Source of the DNA: an uncultured Magnetospirillum sp.
GTDB lineage: Bacteria; Pseudomonadota; Alphaproteobacteria; Rhodospirillales; Magnetospirillaceae
Assembly: GCF_903853455.1 (NCBI RefSeq)
Contig: NZ_CAINTR010000057.1
Location: forward strand, 1-64,000
Reading direction: 5' to 3'
DNA length: 64,000 nt
Part shown: positions 29,801 through 38,744 of the stretch, piece by piece
How positions within the stretch are numbered: the stretch's first letter is position 1
Layout of the letters: the number at the start of each line of letters is the position of its first letter
Notes under the pieces: generated by a model
What the model saw: only the letters and a program-made list of their open reading frames with translations
Database searches by the model: none
What the model was told of the DNA's origin: nothing
Made by a program: the position numbers and the translations under genes

Positions 29801-30424
29801 ATGTTAGGATCGACCAAGGCAAAGCGTTTGGCCCGGAGCCGTCATGGAGAGTCAGGCGATGAGCGCTCGGACGACGACGACCTTCTGCGCGCTGTCGCCG
29901 GCGGGGATCGCGGGGCCTTCGCCCGGCTGATGGAGCGCCATGCGCGATCGATGCTGGCCCTGGCGACCCGAGTCACCCGGAATCCCGACGACGCGGATGA
30001 AATCGTGCAAGAGGCGTTTTTGAAAGTCTGGGTGACGGCTCCCAAATGGCAAGCGAACGGGGACGCCAAATTCGCCACCTGGCTCTATCGGGTGGTGCTG
30101 AACGCCTGTCTCGACCGCGGCCGCCGGGCTCCGTTCAGCCCGCTGGAGGATGCCGGCGATCCGCCCGACCCAAGCCCGGCCGGACTGGACCGCGCCATGG
30201 CGGCCCAGCGCGACAGCATTTTGTCCGCCGCCATGGCCGATATGCCCACCAGACAGCGCGAGGCACTGACGCTATACTATTACAGCGACCTGAGCGCCCC
30301 CCAAGCCGCCGAGATCCTCGACCTGTCCGTCTCGGCCCTGGAAGCGCTGCTGGTGCGGGGCAAACGCTCGCTCAAGGCCATGCTGCAACGCCAAGGCATC
30401 GGTGGAATCGGAGATTTGACATGA
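29801..30424 (+). CDS. ECF-family RNA polymerase sigma factor (CnrH-like position)
   Basis: The 207-residue protein has sigma region 2 (about 35-100: FARLMERHARSMLALATRVT, NPDDADEIVQEAFLKVW, KFATWLYRVVLNACLD) and region 4 (about 145-200: MPTRQREALTLYYYSDLSAP, AAEILDLSVSALEALLVRG). It lacks region 3, as ECF factors do. AAGGA precedes ATG 29801. It overlaps the next gene by four bases, forming a three-gene operon with a single-span membrane protein and a periplasmic metal-binding-type protein. Confidence 0.9.
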   Translation: MLGSTKAKRLARSRHGESGDERSDDDDLLRAVAGGDRGAFARLMERHARSMLALATRVTRNPDDADEIVQEAFLKVWVTAPKWQANGDAKFATWLYRVVLNACLDRGRRAPFSPLEDAGDPPDPSPAGLDRAMAAQRDSILSAAMADMPTRQREALTLYYYSDLSAPQAAEILDLSVSALEALLVRGKRSLKAMLQRQGIGGIGDLT

Positions 30425-30738
30425 CCTGGAACAGCCCAGACCGCCACTCCCTCGACACCCCATCCATGGCAATCCCCCCGGAGCGGGTGGAGCGCCTGAT
30501 CGGCGCGGTCCTCGCCCGGCTGGACGAGTTCCCCGGCCCGGTGGCGGCGCGCGCCCATGGCACCGGCAGTCTCGTCCGATGGCTGGCCGGCATGATCCCG
30601 GAGCCCCGCTTCGCCATGCCCATGGCGGCGGCGGCGGCACTCGGAATCGTGGTCGGCCAGCACCTCCAAGCCGCCGAGGCGGCGGTCCAGTTCGCCGACC
30701 TGTTCAGCTACACCTCCCTCTACGCCCTGGGCTTCTGA
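30421..30738 (+). CDS. Small single-span membrane protein, probable anti-sigma factor
   Basis: The 105-residue protein is coupled (ATGA) to the sigma gene. A cytoplasmic half with helix IPPERVERLIGAVLARLDEF precedes one membrane helix (FAMPMAAAAALGIVVGQHLQ). This matches the layout of CnrY-type mini anti-sigma factors, which hold their ECF sigma at the membrane. No zinc-finger anti-sigma domain is present. The function is inferred from gene order and topology. Confidence 0.65.
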   Translation: MTWNSPDRHSLDTPSMAIPPERVERLIGAVLARLDEFPGPVAARAHGTGSLVRWLAGMIPEPRFAMPMAAAAALGIVVGQHLQAAEAAVQFADLFSYTSLYALGF

Positions 30739-31196
30739 TGATCTCCAAACTCCCTTTTCGCCGCTGGATCCTGCCGCTGTCCCTGGCGCTCAACGTCTTC
30801 CTGGCAACGGTGATTCTCATCCACGAGCCGCATCATCGGCGCGAGCCGCCGCCGCCGTCTCGGATCGCGGCCGAGATCGCCGCGACCCTGCCGCCGGCCG
30901 ACGGCGCTATCCTGCAGGAGGTCTTCGCCGCCCACGCCGCCGAGTTCGAACGCAGCCACCAGATGCGGCACTCGGTGCCCGGGCGGATCCGGGCGGTGCT
31001 GGCGCTGCCGAAGCTCGATCTCGACGCCCTGCGGACGGTGTTCGACGACAACCGCGCCGCCAGCATCATGATGGACGACGCCCTGGCCGCCATCATCATC
31101 GAGACCGCCAGCCGCATCTCGGAGGAAGGCCGCGCCAAGCTGGCGCAGTGGGAACCGCCGCACCCTCCCGGCGCCCCTCCCGGTCCCCGGCCGTGA
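30738..31196 (+). CDS. Periplasmic heavy-metal-sensor-like protein (CnrX/ZraP type)
   Basis: The 152-residue protein has one N-terminal membrane anchor (WILPLSLALNVFLATVILIH), a HEPHHRREPPPP linker rich in possible metal ligands, and a helical periplasmic domain (IAAEIAATLPPADGAILQEV to ARKLAQ-like tail). This is the metal-resistance sensor fold of CnrX, NccX and ZraP. It ends in a Pro-rich tail. Its ATG shares a base with the preceding stop. With the sigma and membrane protein it resembles CnrH-Y-X, but no efflux genes are adjacent. Confidence 0.7.
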   Translation: MISKLPFRRWILPLSLALNVFLATVILIHEPHHRREPPPPSRIAAEIAATLPPADGAILQEVFAAHAAEFERSHQMRHSVPGRIRAVLALPKLDLDALRTVFDDNRAASIMMDDALAAIIIETASRISEEGRAKLAQWEPPHPPGAPPGPRP

Positions 31197-31197
31197 G

Positions 31198-32409
31198 TTA
31201 ACCCCGCTTGGAGGCGCCGCCGCGATTGAGTTCGCGCATGGCGCCGTCGAGTCCCTCCAGGGTCAGCGGATACATGCGGCCACCCATGGCCTGAGCCAGG
31301 ATGCCGGTGGAATGGGTCCACTGCCAGCGTCCCTGCGGCGCCGGGTTGAGCCAGGCGGCGCTGGGCCAGTGGTCGGTGAGGCGCTTCATCCACACATGTC
31401 CGGCCTCTTCGTTCCACTCCTCGACCGCGCCGCCGAGAGTGGTGATCTCGTACGGGCTCATGGCGGCGTCGCCGACGATGATCAGCTTCCAGTCGGACGG
31501 ATAGGTGTGGATGACGTCCCAGGTGGCGGTGACGTCCTGATGGCGGCGGCGATTGTCCTTCCACAGGCCGGAATAAGGGCAGTTGTGGAAGTAGAAGTGC
31601 TCCAGGTGCTTGAACTCGGAGCGCACCGCCGAGAACAGCTCCTCGCAGGTGCGCACATGCTCGTCCATGGAGCCGCCGATATCGAGCAGCAGCAGCACCT
31701 TCACCTTGTTATGACGCTCGGGCACCATCTGGAGATCGAGCATGCCGCCCGACCGCGCGGTGGAGCGGATGGTGCCGGGCAGGTCCAACTCGGTGGCGGC
31801 GCCCTCACGGGCGAAGCGGCGCAGCCGGCGCAGCGCCATGCGGAAGTTGCGGGTGCCCAGTTCGATGCCGTCGTCCAGATTCTTGTAGGCGCGCTCGTCC
31901 CACACCTTGACGGCGCGGCGGTGGCGCGATTCCTTCTGGCCGATGCGCACGCCCTCGGGATTGTAGCCATAGGCGCCGAACGGCGAGGTGCCGGCGGTGC
32001 CGATCCATTTCGAGCCGCCCTGGTGGCGCTCGTTCTGCTCCTCCAGCCGCTTGCGCAGGGTCTCCATCAGCTTCTCGAAGCCGCCCTGGGACTGGATCTC
32101 GGCCATCTCCTCCGGCGACAGGTGCTTTTCCGCCAGCTTGCGCAGCCATTCCTCGGGAATGGCCGCCTTGATGGCCTCGGCCAGGGCGTCGCCCTCGCCC
32201 AGCACGCCCTTGAACACCCGGCCGAACACCTGGTCGAACTTGTCGAGATTACGCTCGTCCTTCACCAGGCAGGAGCGCGACAGATAGTAGAAGGTGTCCA
32301 CCGACAGATCGGCCACGCCCCCCACCAGCGCCTCCAGCAGGGTGAGGTACTCCTTCAAGGTGACCGGCACCTTGGCGTCGCGCAGTTCGAGGAACAGGGT
32401 CAGGAACAT
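31198..32409 (-). CDS. VWA-domain protein, CoxE family
   Basis: The 403-residue protein has an N-terminal CoxE-type helical region and a C-terminal von Willebrand A domain. The metal-ion site reads DIGGSMD (about 243), the Gly-substituted form normal for CoxE proteins. Such proteins work with a MoxR AAA+ ATPase as metal-insertion or assembly chaperones. The MoxR partner is present 1 kb upstream at 33426, but a GNAT and a hemerythrin gene are inserted between. The stop is one base from the convergent metal-sensor gene. Confidence 0.88.
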   Translation of the reverse strand: MFLTLFLELRDAKVPVTLKEYLTLLEALVGGVADLSVDTFYYLSRSCLVKDERNLDKFDQVFGRVFKGVLGEGDALAEAIKAAIPEEWLRKLAEKHLSPEEMAEIQSQGGFEKLMETLRKRLEEQNERHQGGSKWIGTAGTSPFGAYGYNPEGVRIGQKESRHRRAVKVWDERAYKNLDDGIELGTRNFRMALRRLRRFAREGAATELDLPGTIRSTARSGGMLDLQMVPERHNKVKVLLLLDIGGSMDEHVRTCEELFSAVRSEFKHLEHFYFHNCPYSGLWKDNRRRHQDVTATWDVIHTYPSDWKLIIVGDAAMSPYEITTLGGAVEEWNEEAGHVWMKRLTDHWPSAAWLNPAPQGRWQWTHSTGILAQAMGGRMYPLTLEGLDGAMRELNRGGASKRG

Positions 32410-32419
32410 CCGGCTTTTC

Positions 32420-32812
32420 CTAAAGCGTGTGCCGCGCCTTGGTCCAGGCGGCGTATTTCAGGTCCTCGATCAGGATATGGCCCTTCAACCAGGTCCACAG
32501 GAAGTCGCTGACCCGCTGGTCGGTCTCGGCGAAGCCCTCCTCGCGGTACTGCTTCAGCATGACCCCCACCTGGTCGGCGAAGACGTCGTGCTGGGCGCGG
32601 TGCTTCTCGATGCCGGGATAGCCGACGGCCTCCAGATGGGCTTCCTCGCGGTCGAAATGGGTGCCGATATAGTCCAGCAGGTCGTTGAACAGCTCGATGA
32701 AGCTTTCATCGGAATAATGCAGCCCGTTGATCAGGTGGATCAGGTGCTTGTGGTCGTTGTCGAGCGCCTCGTCGCCGACGCTCATGGCTTCCGTCCACTG
32801 GATGGTGGTCAT
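32420..32812 (-). CDS. Bacteriohemerythrin
   Basis: The 130-residue single-domain hemerythrin binds O2 at a diiron site. All seven ligands are visible: H21, H52, E56, H71, H75, H112 and D117, in the DNDHKHL, HFDREEAHL, EKHRAQHD and GHILIED motifs. The start at 32812 overlaps the GNAT stop as ATGA. It may deliver or buffer oxygen for microaerophilic respiration. It sits 10 bp before the VWA gene in the same direction. Confidence 0.93.
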   Translation of the reverse strand: MTTIQWTEAMSVGDEALDNDHKHLIHLINGLHYSDESFIELFNDLLDYIGTHFDREEAHLEAVGYPGIEKHRAQHDVFADQVGVMLKQYREEGFAETDQRVSDFLWTWLKGHILIEDLKYAAWTKARHTL

Positions 32813-33288
32813 AAGGAACGTTCCTTTCCGTGGTCCGCGATCGCCAGGCGATGGAGCACCCAATCGGGCTGCGGCGTGAAACCCTGCTTTTCATAGAAGG
32901 TGCGGGCGCTGTTCCAGTTCAACACATTGACGTCGACGCGGCCGCAGTCGCGCTCCTCGGCCAAGCGCTTGGCCGCCACCACCAGGGCGGTGGCCACGCC
33001 CCGGCCCCGGGCCGCCTCGCGCACGAACAAGTCGTGGATCACCAGCCCCGGCCGGGCCAGCCAACTGGAATAGCTGGGCAGCAGGGTGACGAAGCCCACC
33101 ACCCCTCCGTCCACCTCGGCGAACAGGCATTCGAAGCGGCGCTGGGAGCCGAAGCCGTCGCGGCGGAACGCCGCCTCGTCACAGCGCAGCGAACCGGCCG
33201 GAGCCTGCTCGAACGCCGCCAGCTCCCGCAGCATGGCCAGCAGCTCGGCCATGTCGTCCGGAACGGTGGGCCTAACGAGAAGGGTCAT
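32809..33288 (-). CDS. GNAT-family N-acetyltransferase
   Basis: The 159-residue protein has the GNAT fold with the acetyl-CoA pyrophosphate loop REAARGRGVATALVVAAKRL (about 91-110) and the C-terminal NWNSARTFYEKQGF segment. It resembles diamine/spermidine acetyltransferase-type members (HDLFVREAARGRG), but the substrate cannot be assigned. It is translationally coupled to the hemerythrin gene downstream. Repeat copy E lies just upstream. Confidence 0.88.
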   Translation of the reverse strand: MTLLVRPTVPDDMAELLAMLRELAAFEQAPAGSLRCDEAAFRRDGFGSQRRFECLFAEVDGGVVGFVTLLPSYSSWLARPGLVIHDLFVREAARGRGVATALVVAAKRLAEERDCGRVDVNVLNWNSARTFYEKQGFTPQPDWVLHRLAIADHGKERSL

Positions 33289-33296
33289 TGTTTATG

Positions 33297-33356
33297 CCCC
33301 TCAAACGCCGGGCGGGATGCGTCCCGCATCCCTTGGCTTTCGCCGCACGAGCGGCG
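33297..33356. repeat. Modular hairpin repeat, copy E
   Basis: CCCCTCAAACGCCGGGC is followed by the GGGATGCG-TCC-CGCATCCC hairpin, the linker TTGGCTTT, and CGCCGC-ACGA-GCGGCG. More short palindromes continue to about 33410. It is closest to copy F. It fills the gap between moxR and the GNAT gene. Confidence 0.75.
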
Positions 33357-33425
33357 CCGGCCCTTGGCCGCAACTCCTCGCCTTCGGCTCGTCGGAGCAT
33401 CCTGTCCCCCCGGGCTCCGCGCGCA

Positions 33426-34271
<846 letters not shown>

Positions 34272-34346
34272 GACACACTCCTCCTCCCGCCCAAGGTAAT
34301 GGGTGGATCACGTCAGGGCAAGGTGCGGCAGGTCATACAAAAGGCG

Positions 34347-34376
34347 AACCCCGGCCATGGGAGGATGGCCGGGGTT
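34347..34376 (-). terminator. Hairpin downstream of the phasin gene
   Basis: AACCCCGGCCAT at 34347-34358 pairs perfectly with 34365-34376. On the minus strand it is followed by CGCCTTTTG. It probably terminates transcripts arriving from the phasin gene before moxR. The U-run is short. Confidence 0.55.
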
Positions 34377-34505
34377 CATGTCCGTCGTCGCGAATGTCCG
34401 AAACGCGGGATGGGGGGGAGAGTCCCGGACACCCAATGCGACGGCGGCGAACTTCGAGAGGCCCCGGAGGGAGGGCTGCGGAACCCCTCGAAATCTCTAG
34501 TCCTG

Positions 34506-34611
34506 TCCCTCAAGCGCCGGGCGGGTGGCTCCGCCACCCTTGGCTTTCGCGGCACGTGCCGCGGCGGCCTTCGGCCTTGCCTCCGTGCGAATGACCGATG
34601 TCATTCGCACG
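34506..34611. repeat. Modular hairpin repeat, copy F
   Basis: TCCCTCAAGCGCCGGGC is followed by GGGTGGC-TCC-GCCACCC, TTGGCTTT, CGCGGC-ACGT-GCCGCG, GGCC-TTC-GGCC, and a perfect 12-bp terminal hairpin CGTGCGAATGAC/GTCATTCGCACG (34584-34611). It ends 12 bp before the phasin stop. Confidence 0.8.
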
Positions 34612-34623
34612 TCGGACTTAAAG

Positions 34624-34983
34624 TCAGGCGGCGTGCTTGGTCAGCGCCTGGAACGCGGCGAAGCGAGCGCTGATGGGCTCGAAGGCGGCGGTGAAGGCGG
34701 CGGTGGTCAGCTCGGCCAGCTTGCGGCTGTCGGCGATGGCGGCCTCGATGGACTCGCGGGCCAGCTTGCCCTGGAGATCGGCGAACTCGGCCGGGCTCTT
34801 CACGGCGAAGATCGCCTTGACGACGGCGTCGGCCTTCTCGACATTCTTGGCGACCACGGCCTGCTGGGCCTTGGAGATCTCCTCGAACGCCTTGACGGTG
34901 GCGGCGCCGCTCTTGGCGATGGCGTCGGCGTTGTCCTTGCCGAGGGCGACGAACTTCTCAAAACCTTCAATCTTGATGCTCAT
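34624..34983 (-). CDS. Phasin-family protein
   Basis: The 119-residue all-helical, Ala/Lys/Glu-rich protein has the phasin signature: IEGFEKFVALGKDNADAIAK, ISKAQQAVVAKNVEKADAVV, SPAEFADLQGKLARESIEAA. Phasins coat polyhydroxyalkanoate granules. In Magnetospirillum a different phasin (ApdA/Mms16) was also reported with magnetosome preparations. Start 34983 (MSIKIEGF) follows GGAAAGGG. The upstream region carries a cluster of TTGCA/CTGCAA motifs resembling PhaR sites. Confidence 0.88.
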   Translation of the reverse strand: MSIKIEGFEKFVALGKDNADAIAKSGAATVKAFEEISKAQQAVVAKNVEKADAVVKAIFAVKSPAEFADLQGKLARESIEAAIADSRKLAELTTAAFTAAFEPISARFAAFQALTKHAA

Positions 34984-35020
34984 GGGAGAACCCTTTCCGA
35001 AATGGGGGACGCACATTTTT

Positions 35021-35127
35021 GTGCGCTGCAACATAATGCCAATCTACCCCATTTCTACCGCACTGCAACATGGAATTTTGCAGTGCAACAAAACGGTCTT
35101 GCAGAGCAGGTCTGCAAAAATGCAAAC
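35021..35127 (-). promoter_or_regulatory. Cluster of PhaR-like TGCA motifs upstream of the phasin gene
   Basis: CTGCAACA occurs at 35026-35033 and near 35063-35070. TTTTGCAGTGCAACA lies at 35076-35090, and GCAGAGCAGGTCTGCA plus a second TGCAAA lie to 35127. TGC-rich sites of this type are bound by PhaR, the repressor of phasin genes in Ralstonia and Paracoccus. The first motif lies within 45 bp of the phasin start, placing it over the probable promoter. Confidence 0.55.
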
Positions 35128-35156
35128 ACCCCCGGAGCGGTTGCCGCTCCGGGGGT
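35121..35156 (-). terminator. Intrinsic terminator of the CBS gene
   Basis: A perfect 13-bp stem (ACCCCCGGAGCGG at 35128-35140 with 35144-35156) closes a 3-base loop. On the minus strand it is followed by GTTTGCATTTTTG. It lies 17 bp past the CBS gene stop. Confidence 0.85.
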
Positions 35157-35173
35157 ATCGCAGAAGTCGCGGA

Positions 35174-35605
35174 TCAGCGGGTGGCGGCGAAGTCGCGCAG
35201 CACGCTCATCTCCAACTGGGCTTCGTGCAGGCGGAAATTGACCGCGTCGCCGATGGAGACGATACCCAGCAGGTCGTCCTTCTCCACCACCGGCAGGTGA
35301 CGGATGCGGCGCTCGGTCATCACTTCCATCACCGATTTCACCGAATCGGCGGGCGCGCAGGTGACCACCGGGCTCGACATGATGTTGCGCACCGGCATTT
35401 CCAGCGCCGCCTTGCCGTACTGGGACAGGCCCTTGACGATGTCGCGTTCCGACAGCACGCCAATCAGCTTGCCCTTGGCGTCGCACACCACCGCCACACC
35501 CACCTTCTTGGTGGTCAGCAACGCGGCGGCGTCAGCCACCGAGTGCTCCGGCCGGACGGTGAAGACGTTGCTGCCCTTGGTCTTGAGAATGGCTTCAACG
35601 GACAT
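35174..35605 (-). CDS. Two-CBS-domain protein
   Basis: The 143-residue protein is essentially two CBS motifs forming one Bateman module (residues about 8-60 and 75-130), with GVAVVCDAKGKLIGVLSERD and IRHLPVVEKDDLLGIVSIGD. Such stand-alone modules bind adenosyl ligands (AMP, ATP, NADH) and act as small energy sensors. No enzyme domain is attached. It has its own terminator and lies between the phasin and phosphomannomutase genes. Confidence 0.92.
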   Translation of the reverse strand: MSVEAILKTKGSNVFTVRPEHSVADAAALLTTKKVGVAVVCDAKGKLIGVLSERDIVKGLSQYGKAALEMPVRNIMSSPVVTCAPADSVKSVMEVMTERRIRHLPVVEKDDLLGIVSIGDAVNFRLHEAQLEMSVLRDFAATR

Positions 35606-35712
35606 CTATGGTCCCCCTTTGGACTTGTTTTTGATCAGTTTCGCAATTGCTCACAGAATGAGACCCACGGCGGAGAATTTCAACGCCCAACTGCCCCGCC
35701 GCCATGCGGAAA

Positions 35713-37095
35713 TCAATGACCTGCCCCCAGCGTCACCCCGCTTTGCGACAATTGCTCGGCGAGGGTGGCCCGCAGAGCCTTGAGTCCCTCGGCCGTCGCC
35801 GCCTCGCAGCGGGCCACCAGCACCGCCTGGGTGTTCGACGCGCGCAGCAGCCACCAGCCGTCCTTGGTATCGACCCGGACGCCGTCGATGGCGGAGAAGG
35901 TGCCCCCCGCCGCCTCCAGCCGGTCGCGCACCTCGGCGACCACGGCGAATTTACGCTCGTCGGCGCAGTCGAAGCGCATTTCCGGGGTGTTGACCATATG
36001 GGGCAGGCGGTCGCGGCGATGGGCCAGGGTCTCGTGATCCCAGCGCGCCACGATGCCCAGCAGCCGCACCGCCGCGTACAGGGCGTCGTCGAAGCCGTAA
36101 TAACGGTCGGCGAAGAAGATGTGGCCGCTCATCTCGCCGGCCAGCGGCGCCCCGATCTCGGCCATCTGGGTCTTGATCAGCGAGTGGCCGGTGCGGCCCA
36201 TCACCGCGTGGCCGCCCATGCGCGTCACCTCGTCGAAGAACACCTTGGACGCCTTGACGTCGGCGATGATGGTGGCGCCGGGCCGGGTCTTCAGCAGGTC
36301 CTCGGCCAGGATCACCAGGATCTGGTCGCCCCACAGGATGCGGCCCTCGCCGTCCACCACCCCCAGGCGGTCGCCGTCGCCGTCGAAGGCGATACCCAGC
36401 GCCGCGCCCTCGGCCAGCACCCGGTCTTGCAGCGCCACCAGATTGTGCGGCTCGGTGGGATCGGGGTGGTGATTGGGGAAGCGCCCGTCGATTTCGCCGA
36501 ACAGCACGGTATGGGTTCCCGGCAGACGCCTGACCAAGGCGCCCAGCACCTCGCCGGTGGCGCCGTTGCCGCAGTCCCACACCACCTTCAGGTCGCGGGC
36601 GCCGTCCCAGTCGGCCGCCAGCCGGGTGACGTATTCGTCGAACACCGCGTCGTCCACCGCCTCGCCCGGACCGGTGGCGAAGTCGCCGGCGCTGGCGATC
36701 ACTCCCAGGTCCGAGATGTCGGCGCCGAAGAACGGCTTGCCCGCCAGGACCATCTTGAAGCCGTTGTGGTTGGGCGGGTTATGGCTGCCGGTGACCATGA
36801 TGCCGCCATCGGCTTCCCGCGCCTTGGCGGCGTAGTACAGCATGGGGGTGGGACCGCGCCCGACCCGGCGCACCAGACAGCCGGCGGCTTTCAGCCCCTC
36901 GGCCAGGGCCTCGGCCAGCTCCGGCGACGACAACCGCCCGTCCCAGCCGAGACAGACCACCTTGCCGCCGTTGCGGCGCACCCTGGTGCCGAAGGCTTGG
37001 CCGATGGCCTGGGCGTCGGCGGCGAACAGGGTCTCGCCGACGATGCCGCGGATGTCGTATTCGCGCAGGATGGTGGGGTGGAAGGTGTGGGTCAT
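35713..37095 (-). CDS. Phosphomannomutase/phosphoglucomutase
   Basis: The 460-residue protein is an AlgC/ManB-type alpha-D-phosphohexomutase, interconverting hexose 6- and 1-phosphates for sugar-nucleotide and polysaccharide synthesis. The phosphoserine loop is VTGSHNPPNHNGFKM (about 101-115). The Mg2+ loop is AFDGDGDRLGVVD (about 239-251). GEMSGHIFFADRYYGFDDA recognises the sugar, and RASNTQAVLVARCEA is the phosphate-binding loop. Length and motif order are typical. Confidence 0.94.
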   Translation of the reverse strand: MTHTFHPTILREYDIRGIVGETLFAADAQAIGQAFGTRVRRNGGKVVCLGWDGRLSSPELAEALAEGLKAAGCLVRRVGRGPTPMLYYAAKAREADGGIMVTGSHNPPNHNGFKMVLAGKPFFGADISDLGVIASAGDFATGPGEAVDDAVFDEYVTRLAADWDGARDLKVVWDCGNGATGEVLGALVRRLPGTHTVLFGEIDGRFPNHHPDPTEPHNLVALQDRVLAEGAALGIAFDGDGDRLGVVDGEGRILWGDQILVILAEDLLKTRPGATIIADVKASKVFFDEVTRMGGHAVMGRTGHSLIKTQMAEIGAPLAGEMSGHIFFADRYYGFDDALYAAVRLLGIVARWDHETLAHRRDRLPHMVNTPEMRFDCADERKFAVVAEVRDRLEAAGGTFSAIDGVRVDTKDGWWLLRASNTQAVLVARCEAATAEGLKALRATLAEQLSQSGVTLGAGH

Positions 37096-37292
37096 TTGAA
37101 GCCCTAGCCCTTTTCAAGAAAGCGGATGGTCAGGTCAATGTCAGGGGGTGACCGCAACCATAGCCAATGGCGGGACCAGATTATGAACCACGGAGACACG
37201 GAGGCACAGAGATGACGTTCAGCGCGCGTCCCTTTTCCGTCATGGCCGGACGTGCGGCAAGCACAGGAAGGTCGCCGCGACCGTGCGACAGT

Positions 37293-38567
37293 TCACGCGT
37301 CGAGCGGATAGACCAGCCGTTCCGGCGGCTGATGGAAGCCGAAATTGTTCTTGCCCGCGCCTTTGACTCCATACATGGCCCGGTCGGCCAGCCGGACCAG
37401 TTCCGCCGCGTCGTCGGCGTCGTCGGGGAAGACGGCGATGCCGATGCTGGCCTTGACATTGGCCTGATGGCCGTCGAGGTCGAATCCCTCCGCCAGCCGG
37501 GTGACCATCTTGGAGGCGACCACGCCGACTTCGTCGCGGCCCTCGATGTCGTGCAGGATGACGGTGAATTCGTCGCCGGACAGCCGCGCCACCGTGTCCG
37601 ACGACCGCACCGCCAGCAGCAGCCGCGCCGCCGCTTCCTGCAACAGCAGGTCGCCGATGGCGTGACCGAAGCTGTCGTTGACCGACTTGAAGCCGTCCAG
37701 ATCGATGAACAGCAGGGCGAAGCGGGTGCGGTCGCGCCGCGACGCCTTCACCGCCTGGCTGAGACGGTCGAGGAACAGCGAGCGGTTGGGCAAGCCGGTC
37801 AGGGCGTCGAAATTGGCCTGACGCCAGACCTGCTCCTCGTCCTCCTTACGCGCGGTGATGTCGGAGAAGACCCCCAGCATGTGGGAAACATGGCCGGAGG
37901 CGTCCCGCACCGAGGCGATGGACAGCCACTCGATGAACACCTCGCCCGACTTGCGCCGGTTCCAGACCTCGCCCTGCCATTGGCCGGTCTCGTTGAGGGT
38001 CCGCCACATGTCGCGGTAGAACTCGGCATCGTGACGGCCGGACTTGAGGATGCCCGGCCGGCGGCCGATGACCTCGTCCGGGCTGAAGCCGGTGATCCGG
38101 GTGAAGGCGGTGTTGATCGCCTCGATGGTGCCGTCGGCGCTGGTGATCATGATGCCTTCGTTGGCGGTCTCCACCACCTTGGCCGCCAGTTGCAGCCGTT
38201 CCTCGGCAGTCTTGCGCTCGGTGATGTCGTAGACCCAGGCGAGGTTGACCGGCTCGCCGGCATAGACCGATTCGCGGATGGTGAGCAGGGTCCAGAACGG
38301 CGTGCCGTCGGCGCGACGAAACTGAACCTCGGCATGATCGACGCTGCCGTTGCGCACCAGATGCTTGATCACCGCGGCGCGCTGCTGGTCATCGACGTAA
38401 TAGCTGCGCGCGGTCGAGCCGCGCACCCGTTGGCGCGGCACCCCGATCAGTTCGGCGAAGGTATGATTGGCGAACACGATCACACCATCGCGGCGGCGCG
38501 AAATGGACACCCCGATGGGGCTGTCCTCAAGAACGCTGGCCAAGCCGCTGAGATCGAGCTCGGTCAT
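37293..38567 (-). CDS. PAS-PAS diguanylate cyclase
   Basis: The 424-residue cytoplasmic protein has two PAS/PAC units (about 8-125 and 128-250, each ending in a DITERK/DITARK-type PAC tail) and a GGDEF domain (about 255-415). The active-site loop reads LSGDEF rather than GGDEF; the SGDEF form is usually active. FDALTGLPNRSLFLDRL opens the domain, and IDLDGFKSVNDSFGHAIGD binds metal and GTP. The RxxD inhibitory site is RSSD-like at the expected place. It is not in an operon. Confidence 0.92.
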   Translation of the reverse strand: MTELDLSGLASVLEDSPIGVSISRRRDGVIVFANHTFAELIGVPRQRVRGSTARSYYVDDQQRAAVIKHLVRNGSVDHAEVQFRRADGTPFWTLLTIRESVYAGEPVNLAWVYDITERKTAEERLQLAAKVVETANEGIMITSADGTIEAINTAFTRITGFSPDEVIGRRPGILKSGRHDAEFYRDMWRTLNETGQWQGEVWNRRKSGEVFIEWLSIASVRDASGHVSHMLGVFSDITARKEDEEQVWRQANFDALTGLPNRSLFLDRLSQAVKASRRDRTRFALLFIDLDGFKSVNDSFGHAIGDLLLQEAAARLLLAVRSSDTVARLSGDEFTVILHDIEGRDEVGVVASKMVTRLAEGFDLDGHQANVKASIGIAVFPDDADDAAELVRLADRAMYGVKGAGKNNFGFHQPPERLVYPLDA

Positions 38568-38686
38568 GCAGCAAGGCTCGTATATTCGAGGTTCATGCCT
38601 GCCCCCCTAGGTGGCTCCCTGCCGAAGCACTTACCTATACCAGAAGTGGCGGAGCCTGCGCAATCATACCCCCGGCTAATTCCCGG

Positions 38687-38714
38687 TTGACCCGACCGTA
38701 TCAAGGAGCATAGT
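38687..38714 (+). promoter_or_regulatory. Probable promoter of crcB
   Basis: TTGACC (38687-38692) and CATAGT (38709-38714) are separated by 16 bp, ending 31 bp before the crcB ATG. No fluoride-riboswitch signature was found in the 177-bp leader. Confidence 0.45.
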
Positions 38715-38744
38715 CGGCGAAGAGATCACGAGAGAGCGGGCTGA

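Noticed and set aside
35028-35046. Sigma-54-like TGGCA...TTGCA pattern on the minus strand before the phasin gene
   Set aside because: The distance between the GG and GC elements is 9 instead of 10 bases, and the TTGCA belongs to the repeated PhaR-like motif.
38568-38744. Possible fluoride riboswitch upstream of crcB
   Set aside because: The conserved pseudoknot sequences of the crcB motif were looked for and not found. A simple promoter explains the leader.
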